Assembly (NCBI RefSeq): GCF_002865645.1
Contig: NW_020194693.1
Location: 372,001 to 436,000, forward strand
Origin: Hyaloscypha bicolor E
Taxonomy: Eukaryota; Ascomycota; Leotiomycetes; Helotiales; Hyaloscyphaceae
Direction of reading: 5' to 3'
Length of the DNA stretch: 64,000 nucleotides
Numbering within the stretch: position 1 is the first letter of the stretch; the number at the start of each line of letters is the position of its first letter. This document shows positions 1-10,379 of this stretch, piece by piece. The position numbers and the translations under genes were made by a program. The notes below the pieces were generated by a model. The model was not told where the DNA came from. It searched no databases and worked only from the letters and a program-made list of their open reading frames with translations.

Positions 1-2045
1 CTCATCACTCGTTGTGGCCAAATACTGCAATCTCTCCTCTGCACTCATTGCACCCCAAACCCTCTCTCGATATGCATTTCTTTTTACATAATACAGCTTA
101 GTCCCCAGATACAGAAATATGTTAAGCACCAGGATGGAAAGCAGGATGTGGTTTCCGCGCTTGTAGCGCGGCGCGTCGTCTGCTTGGTAGATGTTTGCGG
201 CGATTATGCCGGAGGTTTGCACGCACATGTTGTAGAGGGCAGCGGAGACGGTTCGTGAGCGGACGGTGTTTGAGTTCCTGGAATTCCAGCCTACTTGTAT
301 TGGATGTGCTGTATGTAAGTGTTAGTTACGGAACTAAAATCCGAGGAGGAAGGAGGGGATTGGAGGTTTACCGTTTGGGTACGAAAGCAAGATAGTCATA
401 ACGATCCAAGCTAGCCACTTGTTGATCTCATTTATATCAAACAGGTTGATAAACAACAGGAAAGGAAAAGCCCAAATCTGACCGATTAGGGCAGTAAAAG
501 TGAGTTCTCCAAATACTTCACCCGCATAAGTAAGGCCCAGCATGGCAATGACATGAAACACTTTACTCGGAATGACTAGAAGGTTCGTCTTAAATGTACC
601 GAAGCCTAAACCTTTTAGCGACAATGTCAAATAATTCGATGGAGTGGACATGGGTGTCTGAAAACTCAAGCCAAGGATATAAATCGGCCAGAGGTCGAAG
701 TCTTTGATACTTTGCCAGAGGAGCTTTGGAGTCAGGGGTTCCCTGTTGTGCATCGAGGACTTGGAGGGATCTTCACGGATGATGCGGTTTACCATTATCT
801 TCTCTTCGCGTTCGGTGAACCAGCCTTTTTGCCCGCGGAACCAACCGGAAGTTGTGGTGGGTGAGGAGGGCATGAGGACGTAGGCAAAGAGACCGACGAT
901 GAGAGTGAGGAGTCCCTGAAATGTTGTGAGTTTATCTGTTAAGAAGGGGAGAAGAGAGGAACTTGACTTCGATGAGGAAGAGCCAGCGCCAGCCAGATTG
1001 CCCTTCGACACCGCGCATATGAAGGATCCCGAAGGCGAGGAAGGCGCCGAGGACGTCAGCCAGAGTGGATGCTGTCCAGAAGAAACCGAGCCTTAAGGAG
1101 AGTTCGTGGTGTTTGTAGAAGTATGAAAGATATAGGATTATCTGATTGAATGTCAGGTATGTTGAGCTGAAAGATAGGAGAACTCTTACTTCGGGTATGA
1201 AACCGCCTTGAAGCATTCCGAGTAGTGCTCGACAGACCAAGAACGAAGTCCTTCCTTTGAGGTAGTACTGAGCTGATCCAACGATTGACCACACTGCCAT
1301 TTGCGTAGGAATCCAAATATCTGGACCAATCCACTTGGCAACCAACTGAGAAGGTAGTTCCGCACATAGGAAAGCTAGCTTGAATGCCGTGTTTCCAAGA
1401 TTGTAATCTGTCTTAGTCAGTCTACCTTCATACAAGCCTCAAAAGTAATGAAAATTTACCGTTTGTATTCATCCCCAAATCTTCCAGAAAGTTATCCGTC
1501 AACGCCTGAGAAATGTTTGACCTGTCCAGCTCCAACGCCATAAACATAACCGCCGCAAAAATCATAATCCTCCTATCAATTTTCCGAATCAAGTTGTGCT
1601 CCTCACCCCAAGTCCATCTCTCATCCGGATCAAAACGATGGATATTCTCCCACTCCTCCGGCGGTCTGTATTCTTCCAGTGTGTCAAGGTCATCGAAGAC
1701 AGATGGCTGAGTAGCTATTGCGCCCGGATCGTAAGAGGCCTTCGACCTCTGGAACCAGAAGCGTTTTTCGGCACCTGGGGGTCCTAACGCTCTCTGTTTT
1801 CCCTTTCTGCCCCGCAGTGTTGACTTGACTGGGTCATCATCCTTAATCCCCTCTTCAAAATCAGGGAGATCAAGGAAGTCATTATCAGAGGCTTTGTCAT
1901 CCTCCTCCTCGCCACCTGGAAGCACAGAGCCTCTGGCACTTTCGGGCGCTTCGGACGCGACACGCTGATACCGCGGGCCTGTGAAACGATGCATTGGGAT
2001 TGAGTTCTTATTGATGGCATCCTTGCCCGACGCCAAAGCCCTCAT
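1..2045 (-). CDS. MFS permease, anion:cation symporter (ACS/Dal5-Fen2-Vht1-like) family, 3' end off window
   Basis: A plasma-membrane permease, probably proton symport of an organic anion or vitamin-like substrate; the substrate cannot be told. My exon model is complement(<1..308, 372..915, 968..1141, 1190..1407, 1460..2045). Every junction is GT-AG and restores frame. The N-terminus (about 150 residues) is acidic and hydrophilic. It is followed by the family hallmark around RKIDRRIM...LDRSNISQA in TM1, then [31 protein letters not shown] and [19 protein letters not shown]. The last exon ends inside the C-terminal tail ([16 protein letters not shown]), so only a few residues and the stop are missing. 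One donor is the weaker GTCAAG. Assignment to the ACS family is from established motifs; a vitamin H or pantothenate-type carrier is the nearest analogy, not proven. Confidence 0.9.
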
Positions 2046-2701
2046 GGAGAGCTGGCAACACCTTTATATTTAGTTCTCTCTGAATATAAGTGAGATGTGA
2101 ATTAAAGGAATGACGCCTTGAACAGATGGGCAAGGTCTGAGATCGGAAGGCATGGGCTGCCGTGGTGTGTCGAATAGAACGTTGTTGTGCCCCTGTCTCT
2201 CCTGCACAAGCGAGCGCCTGGTGTTTTCATCATTCGGGGATTTTCTGGCGTGCTCGTCTAGGGGGTGTGGGGGTCACGGCTGTTGTAGATACGGGCTTAG
2301 TGGTCAGAATGGAGTCTTGGGGGTTAAGATACAGTATAATGAGAATTGATGTCAAACTGCAGAGCACACAATGAATAGTTAGTGCTCAACTTTGAGCTCT
2401 TCAATTTATTTGTCAGTCACGTGTCAACAGCTCGTTCACTTCCCAAATTTGGCACGCAAAACATCTGGCCAAGTCTTGCTTTTCCTGACCACTGAGATGG
2501 TTAATTAATCGAACCGCTAGATTGAGTATCTCTGATCCGAACCGGAAGCTGTGCATTGCGGGAAAGTCGCCCGGGAGAAGATTCGTGTAGTGAGTCGGTG
2601 GCGAGTTGACACACCACCGGAGTTATCTTGCACCTGGCCGAAATGGTGCCTCCAGAACCTAGGCCACGCCCCACTGCGGTTTGGCAAAGGGAATCCCCGC
2701 G
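2046..2701. other. Intergenic, upstream of the permease
   Basis: I see no coding potential or repeat here. It must contain the promoter of the minus-strand permease and the 3' side of the decayed 2EXR copy. Short open frames lack family resemblance. Confidence 0.5.
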
Positions 2702-3615
2702 TCACTCGTCATATCCGTCAGCTTCTTCTGATTCATCTGAATGAGAAGATCCATCACCTTGCTCATCATCTTGCTCTCCATCTTGTTCATCGCCAGATTC
2801 ATATTCATCATCAGTTCCGCTATCACGCTCCTTCAGTTCAGTTGTATCTTCAGGGACGATAACGATGATCTCTGGTATCTTGAATTTGGGATTCGCGTTC
2901 GCCTTCGTTATAACAAACATCGGAGACTGTCCTTACAATCCGGATAGCGTTCGGGATCTGAAGGTAATCCAGGATCATCCGTATCTAGCACAGTGGAAAG
3001 CTCATCGCGGCCTTTGAAATATACCGGGACGACCGTTACTCCTTCGAAGTTCACGATATCCATGTTCCAAATATCGATACTCTACTCGACTCCTAGACCT
3101 GTGATGAAGGTTCTGAAACCACTCCACCACATTTGATGTAGCTCCAGCGAATGCACCTCCTCGAATGTGGCCAAAAATCTGGGTGAAGCTTTCAAATGCA
3201 AGTTGCCCTCTCTCAACGGATGGAGATCGGGGAAGGCGACAATATCGGACGCGAGATGAAATTAAGTCTTCCGTCTCGGGTTGCTGCTATCTTGAAGGAG
3301 AGCCCGATAGTGCTTCAAGGCAATAGCGCGACTGTCACGATTGACCCAGAAGATGGACGAAGATCGGGAGTGCGACTTGGAGAACAGGTGGAATTTACCC
3401 GAAGTATCCAAATTTATGCGAGTATTGACGTGGACCTTGCGTTGTCTTGGGAGAGAGAATCGCCATATGATTGTTCGGAGCTCAATGGCAAGCTTGCCGA
3501 AACATGTCAAAGTATTGAGTCGATGTTGGGAAGGATCGTTCGAGTCGGAAAGCTCTTCTGAGGTACAGCTGTGCGTGGCTTCGTCCGTGGTCAACGCCGT
3601 CCTGGTGGGGGACAT
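2702..3615 (-). pseudogene. 2EXR-domain protein, decayed copy
   Basis: Reading minus from a methionine near 3615, a 2EXR domain is clear: FGKLAIELRTIIWRFSLPRQR followed by WVNRDSRAIALKHYR. The frame then hits TAA at 3262-3264 and TAG at 3082-3084. The same frame continues with plausible protein (IVAFPDLHPLREGNL, FKGRDELSTVL), so the stops interrupt a formerly longer gene. A shift into another frame occurs between about 2945 and 2921, after which a strongly acidic tail (E/D/S-rich) runs to 2702. Both stops could come from CAA/CAG by C-to-T transition, as RIP would produce. The function of 2EXR proteins is unknown; they are abundant and expanded in ascomycetes. An annotation pipeline may truncate this to a short gene at 3262-3615. 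Confidence 0.6.
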
Positions 3616-4090
3616 TCGAATGCGAAGCAAGGTTGTTAGCTTGCAGTCATTTGAGGATTGTTGGCGGGACTCTGTAACCTCTCGGAATTGTTGAACTACC
3701 TTGCGTACATCAAAGGTAGGAAGACGTGGAATCGCGGGTGGTTGATTCTCGGTCGTGGAAACGATTTTGGAGTGGTGTCGTTCTGGGGAAGCGAAGTTTG
3801 TCGCGAGGTAGAGTTGCCTTCCCGTCGCGTCTTTAAGTGTAGTGTGAATGGGCGCGCACGTGGTCCGAGATGACAAGACCGCTTCACATTGATGAGCGAG
3901 AATTGCCATTGTACCACAGTCATCGATACAATGGGTTTGATTGAGAGGCCGTGCTAGAGTTGTTATGAGACTGACCCCATCTAACCTAGTCTGGGAAAGG
4001 CTGGTCTCCAACAACTGAAGAAAGATTGAAGCCGTAGACAGGTAAGGCGAGAATTGAGTTTCGACGAAAAGCAGTCCCGCCTTGCAGAAA

Positions 4091-5131
4091 TCAGCTAATT
4101 TGATCATATCCAGGAAGCTCTTCATCGCTCTCTGAGTTCACAGTTTGAAGCCCTTGAAAATCTCCATCCACTCGCGGCCTTTTGTTTCTTGCATATAAAG
4201 TTCCGTCTTGAGTTGAGGATTCGGCTTCTGCCGAGTCCGTTACTTGCATTATGGGAGGCTCTGAGTAAGAAGGAGGTTGGGCAGCACTGGATCCCAAGGA
4301 ACTGCTTAAGGATTGACGTCCCGAATCGCCAGTTGTTTGACGGAATTTAAGAATGGAGTTCGGCCGTCCTTTCTTAAAGCGTTCTTGAACATATTTCCAT
4401 TCCTCATCCCGCAGCGAGACCGCATGCTCAGCCATTTGGTCCTCGTTGTCAAACACGGCTACAAGCCGTCGATGATCCTCACTGGGGTGGTGCCATCTAT
4501 GCCGTTCAGCCCCAACCCAGCCAACACATCCGACAGCAATATAAGGTCTTTTGATATCTGGTATACGCTGCTTGGCCGTGAACATAAAGTATTTGTCGAT
4601 GTCGTAAACCGTGGCGACCATGTGTTTTCTCTGGGCGCCAATCATCTTCTCATCTACGGCTACCAACACGCGTTGCAGGGAGCGTAGGTTTTCGAACAGT
4701 GCTGTCGGTATCTTGCGTTCCTCAGTGTAGTTTGGATGCACCATGATGTTTCGAATGTTACTGAGTTCGGGAAGAAGTGTGTTGATGGGGTCTAGTCTGC
4801 TAACGTTGGCATGGCCAACAAGATCAATCCAGCCAGGATCAAAGAGTAAATAATCTATGATTGGACTGAAATACATTGTTCTTGGGTCTGCAGACACCTT
4901 TCGATATTCGCCATAGAAGAATGCCGCCTCGCGAGATTCGCGGTTGACGCTGAGAAGGGGGAGTGTTTTCGATGGAACTTCGAAGATATTCTCGTCCTCC
5001 ATTCGCATCCATTTCACAATTCGAGGAGCAAGTGAGGTCTTCCATATCTGGTTGCGAATCTCAACTGGGAGGCGAGAGAATAGAGGGAATGTCGATAGTG
5101 TTTTCTGCTGCCAATTCCTAGTGCTCTCCAT
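4091..5131 (-). CDS. 2EXR-domain protein
   Basis: Single-exon gene of 346 residues starting MESTRNWQQK. The 2EXR domain occupies roughly residues 13-70: FPLFSRLPVEIRNQIWKTSL, then PLLSVNRESREAAFFYGEYR, the two conserved blocks that name the family. The region after it (about residues 75-240) is typical of the family, with many aromatic and charged residues. The last 90 residues are low-complexity S/P/E-rich, ending SDEELPGYDQIS. The biochemical role of 2EXR proteins is unknown; the fold is F-box-like in its leucine/proline pattern (LPVEIRNQIW), which is only a resemblance. A second, broken copy lies 475 bp downstream on the same strand, suggesting an old tandem duplication. No promoter element was recognised. 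Confidence 0.82.
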   Translation of the reverse strand: MESTRNWQQKTLSTFPLFSRLPVEIRNQIWKTSLAPRIVKWMRMEDENIFEVPSKTLPLLSVNRESREAAFFYGEYRKVSADPRTMYFSPIIDYLLFDPGWIDLVGHANVSRLDPINTLLPELSNIRNIMVHPNYTEERKIPTALFENLRSLQRVLVAVDEKMIGAQRKHMVATVYDIDKYFMFTAKQRIPDIKRPYIAVGCVGWVGAERHRWHHPSEDHRRLVAVFDNEDQMAEHAVSLRDEEWKYVQERFKKGRPNSILKFRQTTGDSGRQSLSSSLGSSAAQPPSYSEPPIMQVTDSAEAESSTQDGTLYARNKRPRVDGDFQGLQTVNSESDEELPGYDQIS

Positions 5132-6049
5132 AGTTGTGTTCCAAGCGTCGAGATGAATGGTGTGGCGCGGAGGTTGGTAGCTGCTAAGTTATTTTGCTTT
5201 CCAGATCGTATTGTGGTCGCTCGAGTGCAACAAGTGGCGCCAATGGAGTGTGATGTCGAGGTTTGCGTTGCGGTGAACAATGTTTCGAGGTTAGAGAAAG
5301 GAAGTGGAGTGAAGTGTGGTTGCGGTGGCGCGGTAAACGCGTCATTGGACAGCCGCCAAGAGAGTGAACTAGGCCACATGACTCGACTGGACTTCGACGA
5401 CATCCAATCTTGAATTCTGCAGCTTTCGAGCTCTTTCACTAATCATGACTCAAAAATAGCCGCGCTTGTGTCTTTCGCTGATACAGTAACTTGGGAAAGA
5501 TCCGATCTAATCAATTTCGGTGCTACAAAGAGCTGAGGCTTCTCGAAGTCGAGGCTGGGCGCCAGGGCGCTTCTGGGCGCTGAAAACCAGGGCACGGAGG
5601 ACTCACACTTCAATTGAACAAGGTGCATCTAACAAGGTACAACCACATATACTTCCTCGTTTGCCCTCATGTCTTCCAACCCCAGTCAATGGAATCACGT
5701 GGAATCTTTCTAGAAAACTATACGCTGTCATTCCACGAGCACGGACTACCAGCAATTCACATTAACCATTCCATCGACGCATTGTCTCTGAATCGCGACA
5801 TCAAAGGCCGGAGGCTGTTGCTCAAGCACTATCCAAGGACGACGGGACGGATCCAACGGTTAGAGACACGAAGTTGTACTCAGTACTATAAAGCGACTTA
5901 GGACGACATAGAATTGCTTTCAGTGCCATCTTTGCAGTCCTTCGCTGTAAGGTGATGTCTTAGGTACGAGTCAACTTACCAATATTTCATTGAGTTCCAC
6001 GTGCGGGCAGTGATTGTGGACACGCTCTCGAACGCAAGAAATGCCTTGG
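5132..6049. other. Gene-poor stretch
   Basis: Upstream flank of the intact 2EXR gene. Several short open frames overlap on both strands, but none has family resemblance, a usable start with long extension, or introns that join it to another exon. I report nothing here. Confidence 0.4.
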
Positions 6050-6500
6050 GTCGAAGCCATCAGTTTACTTCGGACCACGTACCTCAGCTTTTTGCCATTG
6101 TATCAAGGGAAGACATGTTCGCGAAAACTCCAGCAGAAAGGGCGGGTGTCGCGGATATCGAAGAACGTTTCATCATCTGAGAGGCACCTGAGAGTAATTG
6201 GAAAATGTTTGAGAAAGATCTCCGTGCGGAATGGAAAGTTAACTACCACGACAAGAAATACCACGCTTTCCAGATTGGTTGGTTTCCTTACGAGCTGAAG
6301 AGAAGCTCTTTCGTGTTGAAGAAAAAGGATGGACTGTGCCAGGTAAGATATTGCTTCAACCACCAGGTTGCGATAGAGATAAAAGGCTCACATTTTGACC
6401 AGAATTGTGTTGCGCCTCAGCGTGAATCTGGACATGGTGTTTCCAGTCTAGGTTGCGTCAAATATTGGACTCAGCGACCAACCGGCATAAGGTGAGATGA
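6050..6500 (+). pseudogene. Possible decayed coding fragment, unidentified
   Basis: On plus, one frame from about 6070 to 6340 is protein-like (FAIVSREDMFAKTPAERAG, then after an in-frame TGA at about 6178, WKVNYHDKKYHAFQIGWFPY) and ends at a good donor (CAG|GTAAGA, about 6341). A plausible acceptor follows near 6402, but no convincing downstream exon does. I cannot name a family. It may be a gene remnant like its HET neighbour, or chance. Confidence 0.25.
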
Positions 6501-6867
6501 GGATTCTGGGTGACCAAAAATGAAACTCTGTATCTAAAGATCAAGCAATCTGGCAATGACTTAGCGCAATCGATCGTCCTGTACATCTTCTACACTCACG
6601 CATGACAGTATTTCGTTATCTTTTATTTGGTTTTGATCGACTAATTGGCGATGATCATAACCCGAAAGATTTGGAGAGCCTCAACTAAATCGAATCTCGG
6701 GCTCAGCAATCTCGGCCATGCTGCTGCCCATCGCTTTTTGCTGCATCACGAGCATGTCTATCCTCGTCAATCTTGTTTATCAGATAGTTATATAAACCCT
6801 TATCAAGTACTCTGAAAGGTCACACCACAGCATTCTCAAGCACATTCCTACCTGTTCTTCGAAGATC

Positions 6868-8525
6868 ATGCAGCAGACTTCACGATGCTATAGGCCCTTT
6901 GGAAAGGATTCGCCCCATATCGAAAGACCAAATCTGCTTTTTATTGATGTGCGGAAGAGGTGCACTGTGGAGGTCAAAACTGCCGATCGCTTGCTTGGGC
7001 TACTTCTAGGAAGGTTTGAAAACATTGAAGACAAAAAAGGTACCTTCGTAGTCTCGGCAACTTGAAAGAGGAAAACTCCCTCGCAGCTCGCCGAGATGAA
7101 ATCCCAGGATAATTCGAGACCCCATCAATCTTGTCGATCTACTCGGCATTCCCTATCTATGGGTTGATTTCCTTTGCGTCATCCAGAATGATGCTGAGTC
7201 AAAACATGACCAAATTTAGGCCATGGCTGGAATATACGCCAACGCATACGTGAAGGCTATTCTTTCTGGAAATGGATGGGATGCCAACCGCAGCCTCCGC
7301 GGGATTCAAGGGGTCACTTCACCTCGTCAGTTTCCAGGAAATGCTTTTCTCACCTCGGGAGCTTATGTTTCAATACCAATTGGCAACGTGGGAATGCAAC
7401 AAAACCGCGTGGCACGAAACATTACTGTCGACAATCCCGCACCCGCCAGCCGACTTGAAAACATTAGTCCGTGGCAACTCGAATCGAATTTTTTTGCTAC
7501 GCCTCATGTACGACAATATGTTGCCTTGGTAAATGATCATAGCAGACGTAAGTTGACATATTCGGATGACGCCTTGCCTGCCATCACCAGTTTAGTATCC
7601 GCAATGAGGTCTCCATTTTCGGGAACCGGGATTTTTATTTTGATGTGTCCCTTCTTTGGCAACCAAGGGAGCCTACGCAAAGGCGTCGCAATTCCACGGA
7701 CAGAGAGAATCCATCTAGCTGGGCAAGAGCAGGGTGGGAAGGCGCGATAATGACCAGCGCCTGGGAAGATGATTTTCGGCCATCTCATGTTCCGCTCAGC
7801 ACATTTCGAAAGATGGCATGCGCGAGGGGGGCTGGCTCTCCCAGCTGCCCCAACGGTAAAATATACTCGGGGACACGCGTGGGACGAGAAATTTTCAATA
7901 AATCTTTCCAGCCTGCAATATGTCAAATACCTCACTGACCCCACTTTACCCATGCCCTCGGGGTGGTGGAAGAAGGGCTTGTTTTACAGCGTCAATGAGG
8001 ACTCAAGCTCTACAGCTGCCTATCCATTACCCATCCCAGATAGCAAAGTCCCTCACGTTATCTACGTACGGTACAGTATCCTCTCTACCGTACTACCCGT
8101 TATTATTTGAAGGGTGCTTGTACTTCGGCTTACACTCTATCATTGCTGGGACTACCTCAATCCGTCAGCGCTATACTCCAAAACAACGATTGCATCTGGA
8201 TTGGGCCTCTGGGCCTCAATCTCGGCATTTCAAACTATATTGAGCCCCCTGCAGGTACTGGTTTGAACTGGTCGCTATCTAACGGGGGGCGGTACGATGC
8301 AAAGGTCAGGCAAGGCGAGCATGACTTCACTGCCGGTATTGGTTGTGGCCATCACCTGACGCCCCGGAAGACGATGACCCATCAAGTTTGATAGTAGGAG
8401 AACTTTGTTGCGTCCTCTGGATTGAATGGGAAAACAGTGTTGCTTATCGAAAAAGGCTGGGCCGTGTATTGAAGGATGCTTGGAACGGCATGGAGAAGAA
8501 CGAAATCGACTTGATTCTGGGATAA
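6868..8525 (+). pseudogene. HET-domain (heterokaryon incompatibility) protein, decayed
   Basis: Pieces of a HET gene are spread over three frames on plus. From 6868 comes an N-terminal stretch LLFIDVRKRCTVEVKTADR. Near 7120-7260 lies the central HET block in another frame, INLVDLLGIPYLWVDFLCVI, then KHDQI, a TAG stop, and MAGIYANAYVKAILSG, matching the family pattern LG-x-YLW-x-D-x-LC-x-x-Q. The tail at 8390-8525 (WIENSVAYRKRLGRV-like, ending EKNEIDLILG) is the usual HET C-terminus. Multiple frameshifts and stops mean no full protein can be made. Intact HET proteins trigger cell death on fusion of incompatible strains. Boundaries are approximate. Confidence 0.7.
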
Positions 8526-9195
8526 TCTTCACCACTCGACTTCAAAATTACAGCAGCGTCTTCAATGAGCATTGGGGCAGATTTTTGATCTGCTCAACGA
8601 ATTTCAAGAGGCTCTACAAGACTCAATCTCATTGAGAAACTGCGACTTTGGGTTGGAAGTCATGAGATCGAGTGGAGGAGCTGCTCGTCCCGAGCTAGGC
8701 GTTGTTCAAATCCCGCTGTCTGGCTATATCTTACCATCGTTTTTCAAACCATGCGGTACTCTCGCTCTCTGCATCGTATTCTGGCCGCTCTTAAACGTAG
8801 TCGGCTATCAGCACATACAAGCACAGCCTGAGGTTGTGGCAATGCTGTCGGGCGAAACAACCCGAGCCACCAAATTCCTTAACCTCCAATACCCACAGAA
8901 GGACCACCCATCCAGCTAATGTGGAGATCTAGTTGGCGCGGCAGTGTTCGCAGCCAGAGGATGTGATGTGAGGCGGAGTTGAGGCATTTGGCGGGCTAAA
9001 TTTGCCCCTGGAAGCTTAGCGAGGCAGTGCATGCAGGCTCACATCCAGGCTCTTTCGACCTGGACACAACAAATACTTATCCGCCGACCACCTCAAGATG
9101 AGTGGAACTTATTCCCAATCTCGGCATACATTCACCAGGGATTAATATACCAACTTTCTCTACTTTTCCAACTCCAATAGCCAAGTTTTCTTGCA
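8526..9195. other. Intergenic between HET relic and hypothetical gene
   Basis: One open frame of 115 codons (8572-8919, plus) has no recognisable family and atypical composition; I did not call it. The last 100 bases are C/T-rich and would be the promoter of the next gene. Confidence 0.4.
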
Positions 9196-9816
9196 ATGCA
9201 ACTCTTGACTACCCTCTCCACCAATCTCAGTGACAACTCAAAACCAACCACATCCACACCAAACAACAAAATGAACACCTCCGAATACCAAGCCAACGAG
9301 GCCAGAGTTCGAGTAGAAAGAACTCCTTCAATTCCGCTCTCGCCAGCAAAACTTCCATCTCCGACCCACCTCCCTTGCCACCGAATCGACCCCTCTCAAA
9401 CGCTGCAGCTCCCCTTCCACGAAAGTCAAAAGGCGGAAACACCGTTTGTAAATCCTCTAGGCGGTGAATCAACCCTTATCGCCACCACACCACGATCTCC
9501 AACTTCACTCTATGCCAAACTGGTATCCTCAGAACGAACATCACCCAGTTTCGTCGAAGCAGCTGCGCGGCCTAGGCGTGCGGGCGAAGAGAAAGAGACA
9601 TGGCAAGATGGATGTGTGAAGGCTATTGAAGTAGATGCTGAGGGTGCGAAAGGAGAGAGGAAGAGGAGCAAGAAGGAGTGGAGGAGCGATGAGGTGGAGC
9701 CGGCGAAGAAGAAGAGCAGGGATTATAATCCGATGGCTTGGGCACCGAGACAGAGGAAGGAGAAGGTTGCGAGTCATCAGGGGCCCAATGCTGGGCTTAA
9801 GAGGGGATGTACATGA
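9196..9816 (+). CDS. Small basic low-complexity hypothetical protein
   Basis: Open frame of 206 residues without introns; an alternative start at codon 26 (MNTSEYQANE, 9271) fits the context ACAAAATGAA well. The N-terminal half is S/T/P-rich. The C-terminal part has lysine/arginine clusters (GERKRSKKEW, AKKKSRDYNPMAW, RQRKEKV) resembling nuclear-localisation signals and a short YNPMAWAPRQR motif. I do not recognise the family. It lies between two decayed HET genes but is itself open, and its pyrimidine-rich upstream region looks like a fungal promoter. It could be a real lineage-restricted gene or a fortuitous frame. Confidence 0.45.
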   Translation: MQLLTTLSTNLSDNSKPTTSTPNNKMNTSEYQANEARVRVERTPSIPLSPAKLPSPTHLPCHRIDPSQTLQLPFHESQKAETPFVNPLGGESTLIATTPRSPTSLYAKLVSSERTSPSFVEAAARPRRAGEEKETWQDGCVKAIEVDAEGAKGERKRSKKEWRSDEVEPAKKKSRDYNPMAWAPRQRKEKVASHQGPNAGLKRGCT

Positions 9817-10379
9817 TTTGTGAGAAGATGGTGAAAAGCATTGTGATAGGAGTTTAAGGATTTTGGGATAGGGGAGATGTTTTGCAATGTCAATTTAGCG
9901 AGTTTGGAGATACCTTAAGTAGAATTCTTTTTGAACTTATGCAATTAGGCAACTCAGTACAGTGCCTATCACTTCACTTCTTATTACAGACGCTACATAG
10001 GCAAGGTAGCAAAACCCCGCCTGGTTCAGAGGCCCTTGAATCGCCTCCCTTTTGGTCTTGGTTACACAACACTACAGAGAGCGATAAGAATTAAATGTGC
10101 CGGGCGTTACTCGTACGGCAATTTTCACTCGGCAATGTGCAGCCCTTCCTCTGGCACAGGGTTGCCACAATGCGTCGCAGTACAGCCTCACAAGGCGTCG
10201 GACTTAATGCATCGCTTGCTGATCAGCTGGCCATCCTCTCCAGTTACAGCCAGCTTTTCTACACTCTTGGTGCACATTATACAACTTCAACGGAATGAGT
10301 ACCTCCTTCGACAATTCAACAGTCCTCGGGGCCAGGCATGATGGTTGCACGATCGAAAGCCACCTCCCAATCCACCGAT
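9817..10379. other. Intergenic, no gene recognised
   Basis: Overlapping short frames only. The right part presumably holds the former promoter and N-terminus of the HET relic that follows; its exact start cannot be placed. Confidence 0.4.

Noticed and set aside
3196..3694. Plus-strand frames of 117-121 codons
   Set aside because: Antisense to the 2EXR pseudogene, whose minus-strand motifs are specific.
3616..4125. Upstream extension of the broken 2EXR frame to a methionine at 4125
   Set aside because: The 2EXR domain starts after the methionine at about 3615; the extension has no conserved features and overlaps the tail of the neighbouring gene.
8572..8919. 115-codon plus-strand frame
   Set aside because: No domain, atypical composition, lies just after a decayed HET gene; not supported as a gene.
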